From contig JAHZDE010000010.1 in NCBI GenBank assembly GCA_019422525.1, positions 1-64,000 of the forward strand: 64,000 bases of DNA, in the 5' to 3' direction. The stretch comes from Clostridiales bacterium. GTDB lineage: Bacteria; Bacillota; Clostridia; Oscillospirales; Acutalibacteraceae. Under the pieces are notes generated by a model. It searched no databases. It saw only the letters and a program-made list of their open reading frames with translations, and was not told where the DNA came from. Of this stretch, positions 25,929-34,623 are shown one piece after another (position 1 is the first letter of the stretch; every line of letters starts with the position of its first letter). The translations under genes and the position numbers were made by a program.

Positions 25929-26843
25929 TTATCCTGCATTTGTGATTGAGACACTGATAATTGCTATAATCAGAATTGTAAAACTGGCTATTGAAAAACC
26001 TGTTATTCGTCTATAAGACAATATATGATGGATTCGTTTCCGAATTTTTGCGCCTCCAAATGAGGAAACAAACAAATCAGGGGTTGTTGCACACTCCAAC
26101 AACGTCTTGGCGTATATTTTCCGTTCCTCATTATCGTATTTTGCAATTGCGGTTTCATCACAGGCTAACTCAATATCCGAAAGGAACTGTTTTAAAAATA
26201 CCCACGAAATCGGATTAAACCAATGAATTGCTACAGTAAGAAAAGCCAATAGTCTCCAAAGATTATCCGCCCGATGAATATGTGTGATTTCATGCTTCAG
26301 AATATATTGAATATCTTTATTCTTATAAGAAGAAGGAAGGATCACTTTCGGTTTTATAATACCGTATACTGCTGGACCTTGCACTTTATCTGACAGGTAA
26401 ATATTCTTGCTTAAAGGCCGTGCATCTTTGATTTCGTAAAGTGCAGAGGCATAGAGAATTCCCAGCATTAGGATTATGGAAAGGAAAATAACTATCCAAA
26501 TCAGGGAGGACAGTTCAAATACTTTTTCAAGAATATTGACTTTGTATGTAATCGGAAAATAACTGTTTGCTGCCATGATGCTGTTTGTCAACGAAAAAGC
26601 AATCGTATCGGTAGGCTGATATACAGTTATGGTTTTGGTTGTAAAATGAGATATGAAAGCCATCAGACTGTATGGACTATTTAAGCCGTATGGGACACAC
26701 ATGCGAATAAATGGGACAATCCAGAGAAATATCGATATTCTGCGCGGGATTCTCCGGATTCCCCTAATGATGAGAATGAGTAGTCCCATAAAAGAGGCAG
26801 TTATACTCATATTGAAAAGCCAGTAAAAGCAATCTCCTAACAT
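25929..26843 (-). CDS. BlaR1/MecR1-like M56 membrane metalloprotease
   Basis: A 304-residue integral membrane protease. It has four hydrophobic spans (about 12-27, 36-50, 112-134 and a last one near 285-302) and the zinc motif HEITH at 184-188, with the downstream ELACDE motif. It stops after the last span and has no extracellular penicillin-binding sensor domain, which full BlaR1 carries. In such systems the protease cleaves the BlaI repressor on signal. It starts six bases after blaI. What it senses is unknown. Confidence 0.85.
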   Translation of the reverse strand: MLGDCFYWLFNMSITASFMGLLILIIRGIRRIPRRISIFLWIVPFIRMCVPYGLNSPYSLMAFISHFTTKTITVYQPTDTIAFSLTNSIMAANSYFPITYKVNILEKVFELSSLIWIVIFLSIILMLGILYASALYEIKDARPLSKNIYLSDKVQGPAVYGIIKPKVILPSSYKNKDIQYILKHEITHIHRADNLWRLLAFLTVAIHWFNPISWVFLKQFLSDIELACDETAIAKYDNEERKIYAKTLLECATTPDLFVSSFGGAKIRKRIHHILSYRRITGFSIASFTILIIAIISVSITNAG

Positions 26844-26849
26844 CACCAG

Positions 26850-27206
26850 TTACCTTTTATCAATGAGTTTCCGAAGCTCATCTATTTCCTTTTCAGACAA
26901 ATTTTCATCCTCTAACAGCGCAGAAAACAACGCTTTACATGAGCCACCGAAGACTTTATTCAAAAGAGTGGTTGCTTCTCTTTTCTGCATTTCCAGTCGT
27001 GACACTAAAGCTGTACAGATAAACCCTGGCTCATCACGGCGTATAAAACCTTTCGCTTCAAGCTTCTTAATGACCGTATAAGTTGTATTTTTATTCCACC
27101 CAATGGAATCTGCTGCGATAAGGCTGATTTCCTTGGCTGGCAAAGGACCCTTTTCCCAGATAATTTCCATGACCTTTGCCTCACTATCGAATAATTTCTC
27201 TTTCAT
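26850..27206 (-). CDS. BlaI/MecI-family transcriptional repressor
   Basis: A 118-residue winged-helix repressor with the family's opening (EAKVMEIIWEKGPLPAKEI), recognition helix NKNTTYTVIKKLEAKG and a C-terminal dimerisation and cleavage region. It is first in an operon with an M56 protease and a membrane protein. Two palindromes overlap and follow its own promoter, so autoregulation is very likely. There is no beta-lactamase gene beside it in this window. Confidence 0.9.
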   Translation of the reverse strand: MKEKLFDSEAKVMEIIWEKGPLPAKEISLIAADSIGWNKNTTYTVIKKLEAKGFIRRDEPGFICTALVSRLEMQKREATTLLNKVFGGSCKALFSALLEDENLSEKEIDELRKLIDKR

Positions 27207-27217
27207 TTTACGCCTCC

Positions 27218-27264
27218 AGACTATTTCTATAGTCTATACTATCATAGTAGTCTGCATGTGTCAA
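27218..27264 (-). promoter_or_regulatory. Promoter and twin operators of the blaI operon
   Basis: Minus-strand TTGACA (27259-27264) and TAGTAT (27236-27241) are 17 bases apart. TACTAT-C-ATAGTA (27237-27249) covers the -10 box and AGACTAT-N4-ATAGTCT (27218-27235) covers the start region; both are perfect palindromes sharing ACTAT/ATAGT arms, as expected for BlaI dimers. Confidence 0.75.
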
Positions 27265-27335
27265 GCAGGTAATAAAGGCTGGAATGCTCTCCCAAATGTT
27301 GAATACATTGCTCTGTTGCTATTTAGCTTTTCAAA

Positions 27336-27376
27336 CAAAAAAACCGGAAAGCCCTGAATTTTCAAGACTTTCCGGA
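27336..27376 (-). terminator. Terminator of the radical SAM pair
   Basis: Minus-strand CCGGAAAG and CTTTCCGG flank a partly paired loop (TGAA/TTCA), followed by seven T. Confidence 0.82.
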
Positions 27377-27448
27377 ACTCAATAACAATTAAATAATGAT
27401 ACAATTTTGTAGCAGGAAGTAAAATCATCGAAGCCTCACAATTATCAA

Positions 27449-28108
27449 TCAGCAAAAAGACTCCATTTTTTCATTGTACAAACCAGTTCGGGTAATACGT
27501 TCAAACAACTCAAGCCCCAGATACCGGGCGGCTGCATCCCGCAACAGGTTGGGATTGACCCCACCGTTTACTCCAATAGGCAGCCGGTGTGTGGTGTGAA
27601 GCTGTCCGTCTTCCTGGATTTGAAACTCCATTCCCTGAAAATAGGGCTGGATATCAAACTCCTTCTCCCCTTTTTTGGTATGCTTTAGAACCAGAATTTC
27701 TTTCCGGCTTAAAAGCTCTTCCAGTTTTTCCTTGGCTTCCTGGGCAGTCGCATTTTCCGGCTCATAGGCAATGTCATAGGCCGCAAAAGCTACCTCACTG
27801 GGTCTCATAACTGGTTCTGTTACCTGATACACATGGATGTCCAGCGGCAGAGCATCATTGAGCTTTTCGATAATTTCTTCATTGGGAACTTCCTCTGTCA
27901 AACGAATATCCATGGATTCCCGTAACCCGCTCATGCCCAACGAAAGGGGCATGGTGATGGTTAAAAAGATATGGGGACGGAATCCCTGGGTGTACCACAG
28001 GGGAAGCTTCGTTTTGTGAAATGCCCGGGACATACAGCGGTTTAAGTCCAAATGGGAAATGTAACAGGCTGTATCCTTTTTCTCAAACCAGATTCGAACG
28101 TTTTTCAA
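27449..28108 (-). CDS. TIGR03936 (DUF2344) radical SAM-associated protein
   Basis: A 219-residue protein of the DUF2344/TIGR03936 family, opening with the typical VRIWFEKKDTACYISHLDLNR and the motif GFRPH. Family members are found beside, or fused to, the TIGR03960 radical SAM protein; their function is not established. The start is TTG at 28108, eight bases after GGAGG; the long upstream in-frame extension overlaps the preceding gene. Overlap with that gene is 26 bases, implying translational coupling. Confidence 0.85.
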   Translation of the reverse strand: MKNVRIWFEKKDTACYISHLDLNRCMSRAFHKTKLPLWYTQGFRPHIFLTITMPLSLGMSGLRESMDIRLTEEVPNEEIIEKLNDALPLDIHVYQVTEPVMRPSEVAFAAYDIAYEPENATAQEAKEKLEELLSRKEILVLKHTKKGEKEFDIQPYFQGMEFQIQEDGQLHTTHRLPIGVNGGVNPNLLRDAAARYLGLELFERITRTGLYNEKMESFC

Positions 28109-29936
28109 CGCAGATTCCTCCTTTAAAACAGGCCGCTCCGCAGCCGGAACACTTTTCCCGACAGTTGGGAGTGGTGGCGAATTCATAGGCCTTTTTACAT
28201 TCCTCTATAAGGAATTCCTTCTTTATGCCATAGTCCAAATGGTCCCAGGGAAGGATTTCATCAAAACTCCGGCGACGGTTGGCATAAAATGCCGGGTCAA
28301 TCCCCACTGCCTCAAATACTTCCATCCATTTTTCCAGAGAGAAGCAATCATCCCAACCATCAAAGTGGAACCCACGTTTCCAGGCTTCCTCCATAGCAGC
28401 GCACAATTTTCGATCCCCCCGAGCAAAAACAGCTTCGACAAAGCTGGTGTCCGCTGCATGATAGTTGACGGTCAGCTTGCGGGTTGTAATCGAACTTTTC
28501 AGCAAATGCTGCTTTCTGCGAAATTCCTCCATAGTATCCTGAGGCTCCCACTGGAAGGGTGTAAAGGGCTTGGGTACAAAGGCTGCAGCGCTCACGGTAA
28601 CACTCACGCTCTGCCCCTTAGGACGCTTATCACACTGATAGTAGGCATCTACCACTTTCTGACCCAGGCGGGTAATCCCGGTAACATCGTCATCCGTTTC
28701 GGTAGGCAGGCCAATCATAAAATAAAGCTTGACCCGGTTCCAGCCAGCACCAAAGGCAATATCCATCGTCTTCATCAGCTCGTCTTCCCGGACGTTTTTG
28801 TTAATCACATCCCGCAGGCGCTGTGTCCCCGCTTCGGGAGCAAAGGTCAGACCGCTTTTCCGAACGGTTTTGATTTTATCAGTCAGCTCTGTGGAAAAAC
28901 CGTCTACCCGCAGGGAAGGCAGGGAAACATTCACCATATCCTTTTTGGACCAGGTAAGCAACTCATCCAACAGCTCGTTAATTTTAGAATAGTCGCTGGT
29001 ACTTAAAGAAGAAAGGGATACTTCATCATACCCGGTAGAAGCACATAAGTCCCGGCACTGGCGGCTGATAGTCTCTACCGATTTTTCAATCACAGGACGG
29101 TAAATAAATCCCGCTTGGCAGAAACGGCACCCGCGAATACACCCACGAAACACCTCTGCCACAGCACGGTTATGAACAACATCTAAAAATGGCACGACGA
29201 AACTTTTGGGGTAATAGGCATTATCCAAATCCAGTACCACTCGCTTCCGAATTTTGGCCGGCGCCCCATCCATAGGCGTTATCGAGGAAATGGTTCCGTC
29301 CTCGTGATACTGCACCTGATAGAGAGAAGGTACATATACCCCTTCAATGTGGGAAGCCAAACGCAAAAATTCCTTGCGGCTCTTCCCCTCTTCCCTGCAT
29401 TTCTGGTACAAATCAATGACTTCCAAATCCACCTCTTCCCCGGCACCCAGGAAAAAGATGTCCACGAAATCTGCCAACGGCTCCGGATTGCAGGCACAGG
29501 GGCCGCCTGCCACTACGATGGGGTCGTTTTCCCCACGCTGGTCATTGCGCACCGGTACGCCGCCCAGTTCCAACATGTTCAAGACATTGGTAAAACTCAA
29601 TTCATATTGCAGGGTGAAGCCCACAAAGTCAAAGTCACAGATAGGGTCGCCGCTTTCCAGACCATACAGCAGCACATGGTTTTCCCGCATGAGTTTTTCC
29701 ATGTCGACCCACGGCGCAAATACCCGCTCACACCAGATATCTTCCCGCTCGTTGAACAGCCCATACAGGATTTTCATGCCCAGATGAGACATACCAATTT
29801 CATACGTATCGGGAAAACAAAAGGCAAATCTGGTTTTGATTTTGGTTTTGTCCTTCACAACACTGTTTTGCTCTCCGCCCACATAGCGGCCGGGCTTTTG
29901 GACTTTCATCAGAAGTTTTTCAAGCACAGGATTCAT
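28083..29936 (-). CDS. TIGR03960-family B12-binding-type radical SAM protein
   Basis: A 617-residue protein. The N-terminal 200 residues form a B12-binding-like fold (FCFPDTYEIGMSHLG, FTLQYELSF, AGGPCACNPEPL). The radical SAM cluster motif is C266-xxx-C270-xx-C273. The C-terminus carries CREKCSGCGAACFKGG, a possible extra cluster site. The ATG at 29936 has GGGAG upstream. Function of the family is unknown; the fixed pairing with the downstream DUF2344 protein suggests a two-component modifying enzyme. Confidence 0.87.
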   Translation of the reverse strand: MNPVLEKLLMKVQKPGRYVGGEQNSVVKDKTKIKTRFAFCFPDTYEIGMSHLGMKILYGLFNEREDIWCERVFAPWVDMEKLMRENHVLLYGLESGDPICDFDFVGFTLQYELSFTNVLNMLELGGVPVRNDQRGENDPIVVAGGPCACNPEPLADFVDIFFLGAGEEVDLEVIDLYQKCREEGKSRKEFLRLASHIEGVYVPSLYQVQYHEDGTISSITPMDGAPAKIRKRVVLDLDNAYYPKSFVVPFLDVVHNRAVAEVFRGCIRGCRFCQAGFIYRPVIEKSVETISRQCRDLCASTGYDEVSLSSLSTSDYSKINELLDELLTWSKKDMVNVSLPSLRVDGFSTELTDKIKTVRKSGLTFAPEAGTQRLRDVINKNVREDELMKTMDIAFGAGWNRVKLYFMIGLPTETDDDVTGITRLGQKVVDAYYQCDKRPKGQSVSVTVSAAAFVPKPFTPFQWEPQDTMEEFRRKQHLLKSSITTRKLTVNYHAADTSFVEAVFARGDRKLCAAMEEAWKRGFHFDGWDDCFSLEKWMEVFEAVGIDPAFYANRRRSFDEILPWDHLDYGIKKEFLIEECKKAYEFATTPNCREKCSGCGAACFKGGICVEKRSNLV

Positions 29937-30035
29937 GGTACTTTTTCTCCCATTCGTCATTTCAGATTATCACATTGAAACTTTATTATACCGGAAAATT
30001 TCGCTTATTGCAACCGACCTCCAAAATTCTTGCCA

Positions 30036-30087
30036 CAAAAAGAAGCGGCAAAGAGCCTTTCTGCACCTGACAGATAGCTCTTTGCCG
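30036..30087 (-). terminator. Terminator of the SH3b-repeat lysozyme gene
   Basis: CGGCAAAGAGC (30046-30056) and GCTCTTTGCCG (30077-30087) are exact complements; on the minus strand CTTCTTTTTG follows. Confidence 0.8.
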
Positions 30088-30101
30088 TTCCTGATTACTT
30101 T

Positions 30102-33100
30102 TTACTTTTCGTATTGAATCATACAGCTGGGATAGTAATACCCATAAGTATTGTGTTTATAATTAGGGCTGGACATGTGGGCTTCATCATAATTGGCAAA
30201 CGAATACACCTTCGCTTCCGCCAATCGACGATATAGCAGACCCGGCAAACAAACTCCGCCGGCTTTGTGCCATGCCAGCATTTCTGTTCCGAATGCAATG
30301 GCATCGGTATATTTCAAATCATGGGTCAAGCTCGAAGCATTATTGAAAGCAATATAGGCTCCTCTTGCCCAACCCGTTACACCGGAAGACGTCTTAATCT
30401 GATACCACATCTCGCAAGTATCTTCCAGATATTTGGTGGAAAGAACAGAAACCGATGCACCTTTCTGCAGAGTGGTCATCTTTCCACTGGTAGCCGATGC
30501 ATTTTTATATACGGATGCGGAAGCGGTGGTTTTGGCTGCCAGAGAACTGCCGGAAGAAATCTTGGGCGGTTCTACCGCGTTGAGGATGATATTCCGCAAG
30601 TCAAAGGTCGCCGAGGAGTTATTCCAATATCCTGCGCCTACGTTATAGGAGAAGCTGACCATAGAATCAAACTGGGACTGGCTGGCCAGCAAGTCGTTAT
30701 TTTTGATAAAGCGATTGACTTCTGTGGTATAGGAGCCGGTATTGATAGCACTGCACAAAAGTGCCCATGCTTCCCGCTTTGTCAGGTTGTTGTAGAAAAT
30801 TTCGCCTTTAGACAATACATAGCCATATCCCAGTGTAGGGATATTATAGGCCAACGTATCAGGATATACCGCGGCGCTGTACCCTTCCATCTCGCTGATA
30901 ATATCCAGCATTTCATCACTGACCCGGCGGGTTTCCGAAGAGCTTTCGGACAAAGTGGAAACCACAAAAACGGTCAGTTCTTTATAGTTGGAGCTCATTT
31001 TTCCGTTCTGCTGGGAATATACCTTTACCGTATAACTCCCGGCTTTGGAGAAGGTCACCGCCTGTTGCCAAACGCGGGTGTTGTTGGCAGCGATGCCGTT
31101 TTTCGCAGCAACGCTTTCGGAGGTATACTTCTTTACCGTGTAACTCTTTTCCGAACTGCCCGTATCCACTACAAATTTGACAGCTTCCCGAGTGCTGTCC
31201 GTAATGGCCGTCAAATTAACGGATTTACCGGCCAACACTACATTGGGGTCACTGTAGACTGATTTGACAGGGGATGCCGCCGTGACAGTCACTTTACAAG
31301 TCGCTTTGGCGTCTCCTGCAGAAGCGGTGATCGTTGCAGTACCAGGCGCCACGCCGTAGATATATCCGTTTTGAACAGTGGCAACCTTAGTGTTGCTGCT
31401 GCTCCAACTGACATTCAGGCCGGACATGGAAACCGACGCTGTCGTATAAATGGTGGACAGTGCCGGGATAGAAGCACTGGTTTGAGACAGTGTGATGGAA
31501 ATTCCACTGCCACTGACAGACTGGACATACTCTGTGGAAACATAGCCCTTGGTTCCACTGGAATCCTGTACCTGGAACCAGTCATCGTTGGAATCATTCA
31601 GTACGGTAAGCACGGTTCCAGACGGCAAGGTGCGGATAACGGAATAGTTCATTCCAGGACCGGTACGGAAATTCAAAGCCGTAGTCGTGCGGACATATTT
31701 CTTTTCCGGTGTAGGGGTAGGAGTCGGTGTGGGGGTCGGGGTCGGCGTTGGAGTGGGAGAAGAAGTAAAAGTCAAATATTCCTTACTGCACCAGCCCTGT
31801 ACGCCTGTTGAAGTTTTCACTTTGGCCCATTCTTTATTGCTGTTGTCCAACACCGTGACGGTTGACCCTTTGGGGATAGTCATAATTACATCATAGGAAA
31901 GACCTGCCCCTTTTCGGAGGTTCAAATAATCGGTGGTTTTTGCAACGAGTGTAGTGGTACTGCTACCAGAACCATCAGAAAAATCCAAATATTCCTTACT
32001 GCACCAGCCTTGACGGCCATCACGGGTTTCTACTTGCGCCCAGCTTTTATTGCTGCTGTTGTCCAGCACTGTGACGGTGTCGCCCTTTGCCATGGTAATA
32101 ATTACACTGTAAGAAGTACTGGGACCAGTACGAAGATTCAAATAATCGGTGGTTTTTGCTGTCCCGGTCGGTTTTGGGGTTGGAGTTGGCGTCGGGGTGG
32201 GCTTTGGGGTTGAAGAAGGCGTGCTGCCAAAAGTCAGATACTCTTTGCTGCACCAGCCCTGTACGCCTGTTGAAGTTTTCACTTTGGCCCATTCTTTATT
32301 GCTGTTATCCAGCACCGTGACGGTTGACCCTTTCGGGATGGTCATAATTACATCATAGGAAAGTCCCGCCCCTTTCCGAAGGTTGAGGTAATCCGTTGTC
32401 TTCGCCGAGGTTGTCGTGGTAGTAGAAGAGCTGCCGGAAATGTCCAGATACTCCTTACTGCACCATCCCTGAAGGCCCGAAGAAGTTTGTACCTTGGCCC
32501 AATTTTTATCGCTGTTGTCCAGCACTGTAACAGTAGTACCCTTAGCAAGTGTTACAATCACTCCATAAGAAGTTCCAGCTCCCTTGCGGAGATTGAGGTA
32601 GTCCGTAGTTTTGGCGGTCGTTTTACTTGTACTGGAAGAGCTGCCTGAGCTTCCGGAAATCTGCAAATATTCCCGGCTGCACCAACCTTGTGTACCAGCG
32701 GCAGTTTTTACCTTCACCCAATCTGAGTTGCTGTTGTCTAACACTGTGACCGTTGTGCCCTTGGGTATGGTCAAAATAACATTATAAGAAAGTCCCGCTC
32801 CTTTACGGAGATTGAGATAATCTGTGGTTTTGGCGGTCGTTGTACTGGAGGAACTGCTGGAGCTGCCAGAAATCTGCACATACTCCCGGCTGCACCAACC
32901 TTGACTTCCTCCAGAGGTTTTCACTTTTATCCATTCATCATCACTGTCGTCCAAGACCGTAACAGTGGTGCCTTTTTCCAATGTAAACAATACGCTGTAA
33001 GAGGTACCTGGTCCGGTACGGAGATTGAGGTAATCAGTTGTTTTGGCTGTAGACGCAGCCAAAACACTGTTTCCCGAAAAGGAAACAGTAATAATGGACA

Positions 33101-33155
33101 TGGTACAAATTGCGGAGAGAAACCAAGCCATTATTTTTTTTCGGTTCTTCTTCAT
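30102..33155 (-). CDS. Secreted SH3b-repeat, Big2 and GH24 lysozyme-like protein
   Basis: A 1017-residue secreted protein, probably a peptidoglycan hydrolase. A signal peptide ends near 33 (VLAAS). Seven SH3b domains (residues about 35-545) share TTDYLNLRxGxG and QGWCSxEYL; two Pro-Thr linkers separate some of them. A Big2 domain (about 555-635) and an Ig-like segment follow. A GH24-type catalytic region begins with E757, D766 and T774 (MEGYS, YPD, TLGYGY). It is interrupted by an eighth SH3b domain (about 868-940) before the family's closing motif GGVCLPGLLYRRLAEA (about 955-970). The start is ATG at 33155 after AGGAGGA; a 39-codon upstream extension was rejected. Confidence 0.85.
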   Translation of the reverse strand: MKKNRKKIMAWFLSAICTMSIITVSFSGNSVLAASTAKTTDYLNLRTGPGTSYSVLFTLEKGTTVTVLDDSDDEWIKVKTSGGSQGWCSREYVQISGSSSSSSSTTTAKTTDYLNLRKGAGLSYNVILTIPKGTTVTVLDNSNSDWVKVKTAAGTQGWCSREYLQISGSSGSSSSTSKTTAKTTDYLNLRKGAGTSYGVIVTLAKGTTVTVLDNSDKNWAKVQTSSGLQGWCSKEYLDISGSSSTTTTTSAKTTDYLNLRKGAGLSYDVIMTIPKGSTVTVLDNSNKEWAKVKTSTGVQGWCSKEYLTFGSTPSSTPKPTPTPTPTPKPTGTAKTTDYLNLRTGPSTSYSVIITMAKGDTVTVLDNSSNKSWAQVETRDGRQGWCSKEYLDFSDGSGSSTTTLVAKTTDYLNLRKGAGLSYDVIMTIPKGSTVTVLDNSNKEWAKVKTSTGVQGWCSKEYLTFTSSPTPTPTPTPTPTPTPTPEKKYVRTTTALNFRTGPGMNYSVIRTLPSGTVLTVLNDSNDDWFQVQDSSGTKGYVSTEYVQSVSGSGISITLSQTSASIPALSTIYTTASVSMSGLNVSWSSSNTKVATVQNGYIYGVAPGTATITASAGDAKATCKVTVTAASPVKSVYSDPNVVLAGKSVNLTAITDSTREAVKFVVDTGSSEKSYTVKKYTSESVAAKNGIAANNTRVWQQAVTFSKAGSYTVKVYSQQNGKMSSNYKELTVFVVSTLSESSSETRRVSDEMLDIISEMEGYSAAVYPDTLAYNIPTLGYGYVLSKGEIFYNNLTKREAWALLCSAINTGSYTTEVNRFIKNNDLLASQSQFDSMVSFSYNVGAGYWNNSSATFDLRNIILNAVEPPKISSGSSLAAKTTASASVYKNASATSGKMTTLQKGASVSVLSTKYLEDTCEMWYQIKTSSGVTGWARGAYIAFNNASSLTHDLKYTDAIAFGTEMLAWHKAGGVCLPGLLYRRLAEAKVYSFANYDEAHMSSPNYKHNTYGYYYPSCMIQYEK
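31680..33052 (-). repeat. Seven tandem SH3b-coding repeats
   Basis: About 190-220 base units encode near-identical SH3b domains. Repeats 4 and 6 are almost identical at DNA level (compare 31780-31930 with 32235-32400), suggesting recent duplication or gene conversion. Two GT-rich tracts (near 31710-31755 and 32165-32205) encode Pro-Thr linkers. Confidence 0.85.
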
Positions 33156-33236
33156 TTTCTTCCTCCTGACATAATAATTCGTTCGTTTTGCACCAAAACC
33201 TACTGTCTGGTGACAAAAAACAATAATATGTATTCT

Positions 33237-33265
33237 ATTATAATAGTTCCCTTCCCATACTGCAA
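33237..33265 (-). promoter_or_regulatory. Promoter of the SH3b-repeat gene
   Basis: Minus-strand TTGCAG (33260-33265) and TATAAT (33237-33242) are 17 bases apart, about 80 bases before the ATG. Confidence 0.68.
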
Positions 33266-33296
33266 CCCCCAAAAGGGAATTTATGTAAACAAACCG

Positions 33297-33334
33297 AAAA
33301 AGCGGTACGATTCAAACGAACCATACCGCTTTTT
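33297..33334 (-). terminator. Terminator of the sigma/anti-sigma operon
   Basis: AAAAAGCGGTA and TACCGCTTTTT flank a 16-base loop directly after the anti-sigma stop; A and T runs on both sides allow bidirectional action. Confidence 0.85.
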
Positions 33335-33336
33335 GT

Positions 33337-34140
33337 TTAGGAATGATGATTGCCATTTTCATTTTTTCCCCATTGATGTCCCTTTTCTTCCTCCTCTTCG
33401 TGATGGTGAGGAGAAGAAGGAACAGCAGAAGAGGTGCTTTCGGAAACGGAAGAGGAAGAATCAGAGGAAGTATTACCAGAAGCATCTTGCAGCAGCTGCA
33501 TGAGTTCCTTCATGGACATATGACTGCATTCTTCCGGTGTGATGGAGACACCGGCTTGCAACAGCTGCTGATAGAGTTGATAACGTCCTGTGGAAAGGCC
33601 AGCTTCGTGAGCCTCGTGAACGGTTTCGCTCTGGGCGGAGTGGCAGGTGCCGTGATTCTCTGCATAACCCTGACAGCTTTCAATTCCGGCGGTCAACTCT
33701 TCCTCTTTTCCAGAATCAGAGGAAACCGTGAAAACAAGCTTTGCTCCATCTTTGGCCAGACAGTCTTCCATGGCATCGTTTGACAAAATCGTTTCCACCG
33801 CTTGGGTATAGGAGAGATTATATAAATCCAGTGTTTCCGCAATGGCTGCCCCGTCCTCGTTGTATCCCTCAAAGGCAATCACCCGGTCAAACACATTCAG
33901 CTCCAGCTCGATAGAAGGATTTACATCTACACTGATATAGGAAACCGGGGTGGTGTACAGCCCATAGAAAAGGAATCCTGCTGCCACAAGCACAATGGCC
34001 GCACAGGCTGCTGCCCAAGCCCTGACATGGCTTTTATGTTTCTGCCGTCGGGCAATTTCTTTTTGCAGAAAGGAAACTGTATTTTCTTTTAGGTCCTCTT
34101 CTGCCCGAACAGGCCCAAAGGCTTTTTGGATAGGATTCAT
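33337..34140 (-). CDS. RsgI-like membrane anti-sigma factor with His-rich tail
   Basis: A 267-residue single-span membrane protein. The cytoplasmic 40 residues probably bind the sigma factor. The span is at about 42-62, followed by the RsgI-type external motif YISVDVNPSIELELN with VIAFEGYNEDG. The distal part has a Cys/His patch (CHSAQSETVHEAHEA) and ends in a serine-rich linker and a histidine/glutamate-rich tail (HHHEEEEEKGH...NHH) that could bind metal. Its ATG overlaps the sigma stop by four bases. Signal is unknown; metal or envelope stress is inference. Confidence 0.83.
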   Translation of the reverse strand: MNPIQKAFGPVRAEEDLKENTVSFLQKEIARRQKHKSHVRAWAAACAAIVLVAAGFLFYGLYTTPVSYISVDVNPSIELELNVFDRVIAFEGYNEDGAAIAETLDLYNLSYTQAVETILSNDAMEDCLAKDGAKLVFTVSSDSGKEEELTAGIESCQGYAENHGTCHSAQSETVHEAHEAGLSTGRYQLYQQLLQAGVSITPEECSHMSMKELMQLLQDASGNTSSDSSSSVSESTSSAVPSSPHHHEEEEEKGHQWGKNENGNHHS

Positions 34141-34613
34141 CCCCAGTCACCTCCCAACTGCTGCCGGAGCAGCTCCCGTCCTCTGGCGAGCCAAGTATAG
34201 ACGGTATTTTCCTTTTTTTGCAGAATTTCGGCAATTTCCGCCGCCGTATAGCCCTCATAATAATGCAGGTAGATGGCGTCTTTATATTTGGCCGGAAGGC
34301 TGAGCACTGCTTGCAGTACTTCCCGGTTTTCGCTGTTCCCTGCACTCAGCTCTTCGGCAGTTTCCAGTGGGACAGTATTTCTCCGGAATAAGCTTCGAAG
34401 CACATCCCGGCAGGCATTGACTGTCACCCGGACAAACCATGCCTTTTCATGCTCTGCACTTTGAAACGTACCGGAATACAGCAGATATTTTAAAAACACC
34501 GTTTGAAAAATATCCTCCGTATCCTGCCGGTTCTTTACATGCAGGGCACAAATCCGCCGTACCAGATCGGCATATGTTTCCACCGCCCGGGTGGCCTCCT
34601 CTTCTGTCCTCAT
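34137..34613 (-). CDS. ECF-type RNA polymerase sigma factor
   Basis: A 158-residue group 4 sigma factor. Region 2 includes DLVRRICALHVKNRQDTEDIFQTVFLKYL and AWFVRVTVNACRD; region 4 has LPAKYKDAIYLHYYEGYTAAEIAEIL with the helix-turn-helix NTVYTWLARGRELL. It overlaps its anti-sigma gene by four bases and follows the Cys-repeat gene by 10 bases, so all three form one operon. It probably transcribes its own operon from the ECF-like promoter at 35327-35355. Confidence 0.92.
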   Translation of the reverse strand: MRTEEEATRAVETYADLVRRICALHVKNRQDTEDIFQTVFLKYLLYSGTFQSAEHEKAWFVRVTVNACRDVLRSLFRRNTVPLETAEELSAGNSENREVLQAVLSLPAKYKDAIYLHYYEGYTAAEIAEILQKKENTVYTWLARGRELLRQQLGGDWG

Positions 34614-34623
34614 GACTGTTCAT

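Noticed and set aside
32901..33503. 200-codon plus-strand frame across the SH3b gene start and the sigma operon terminator
   Set aside because: It spans a promoter and a terminator, is low-complexity and has no ribosome site.
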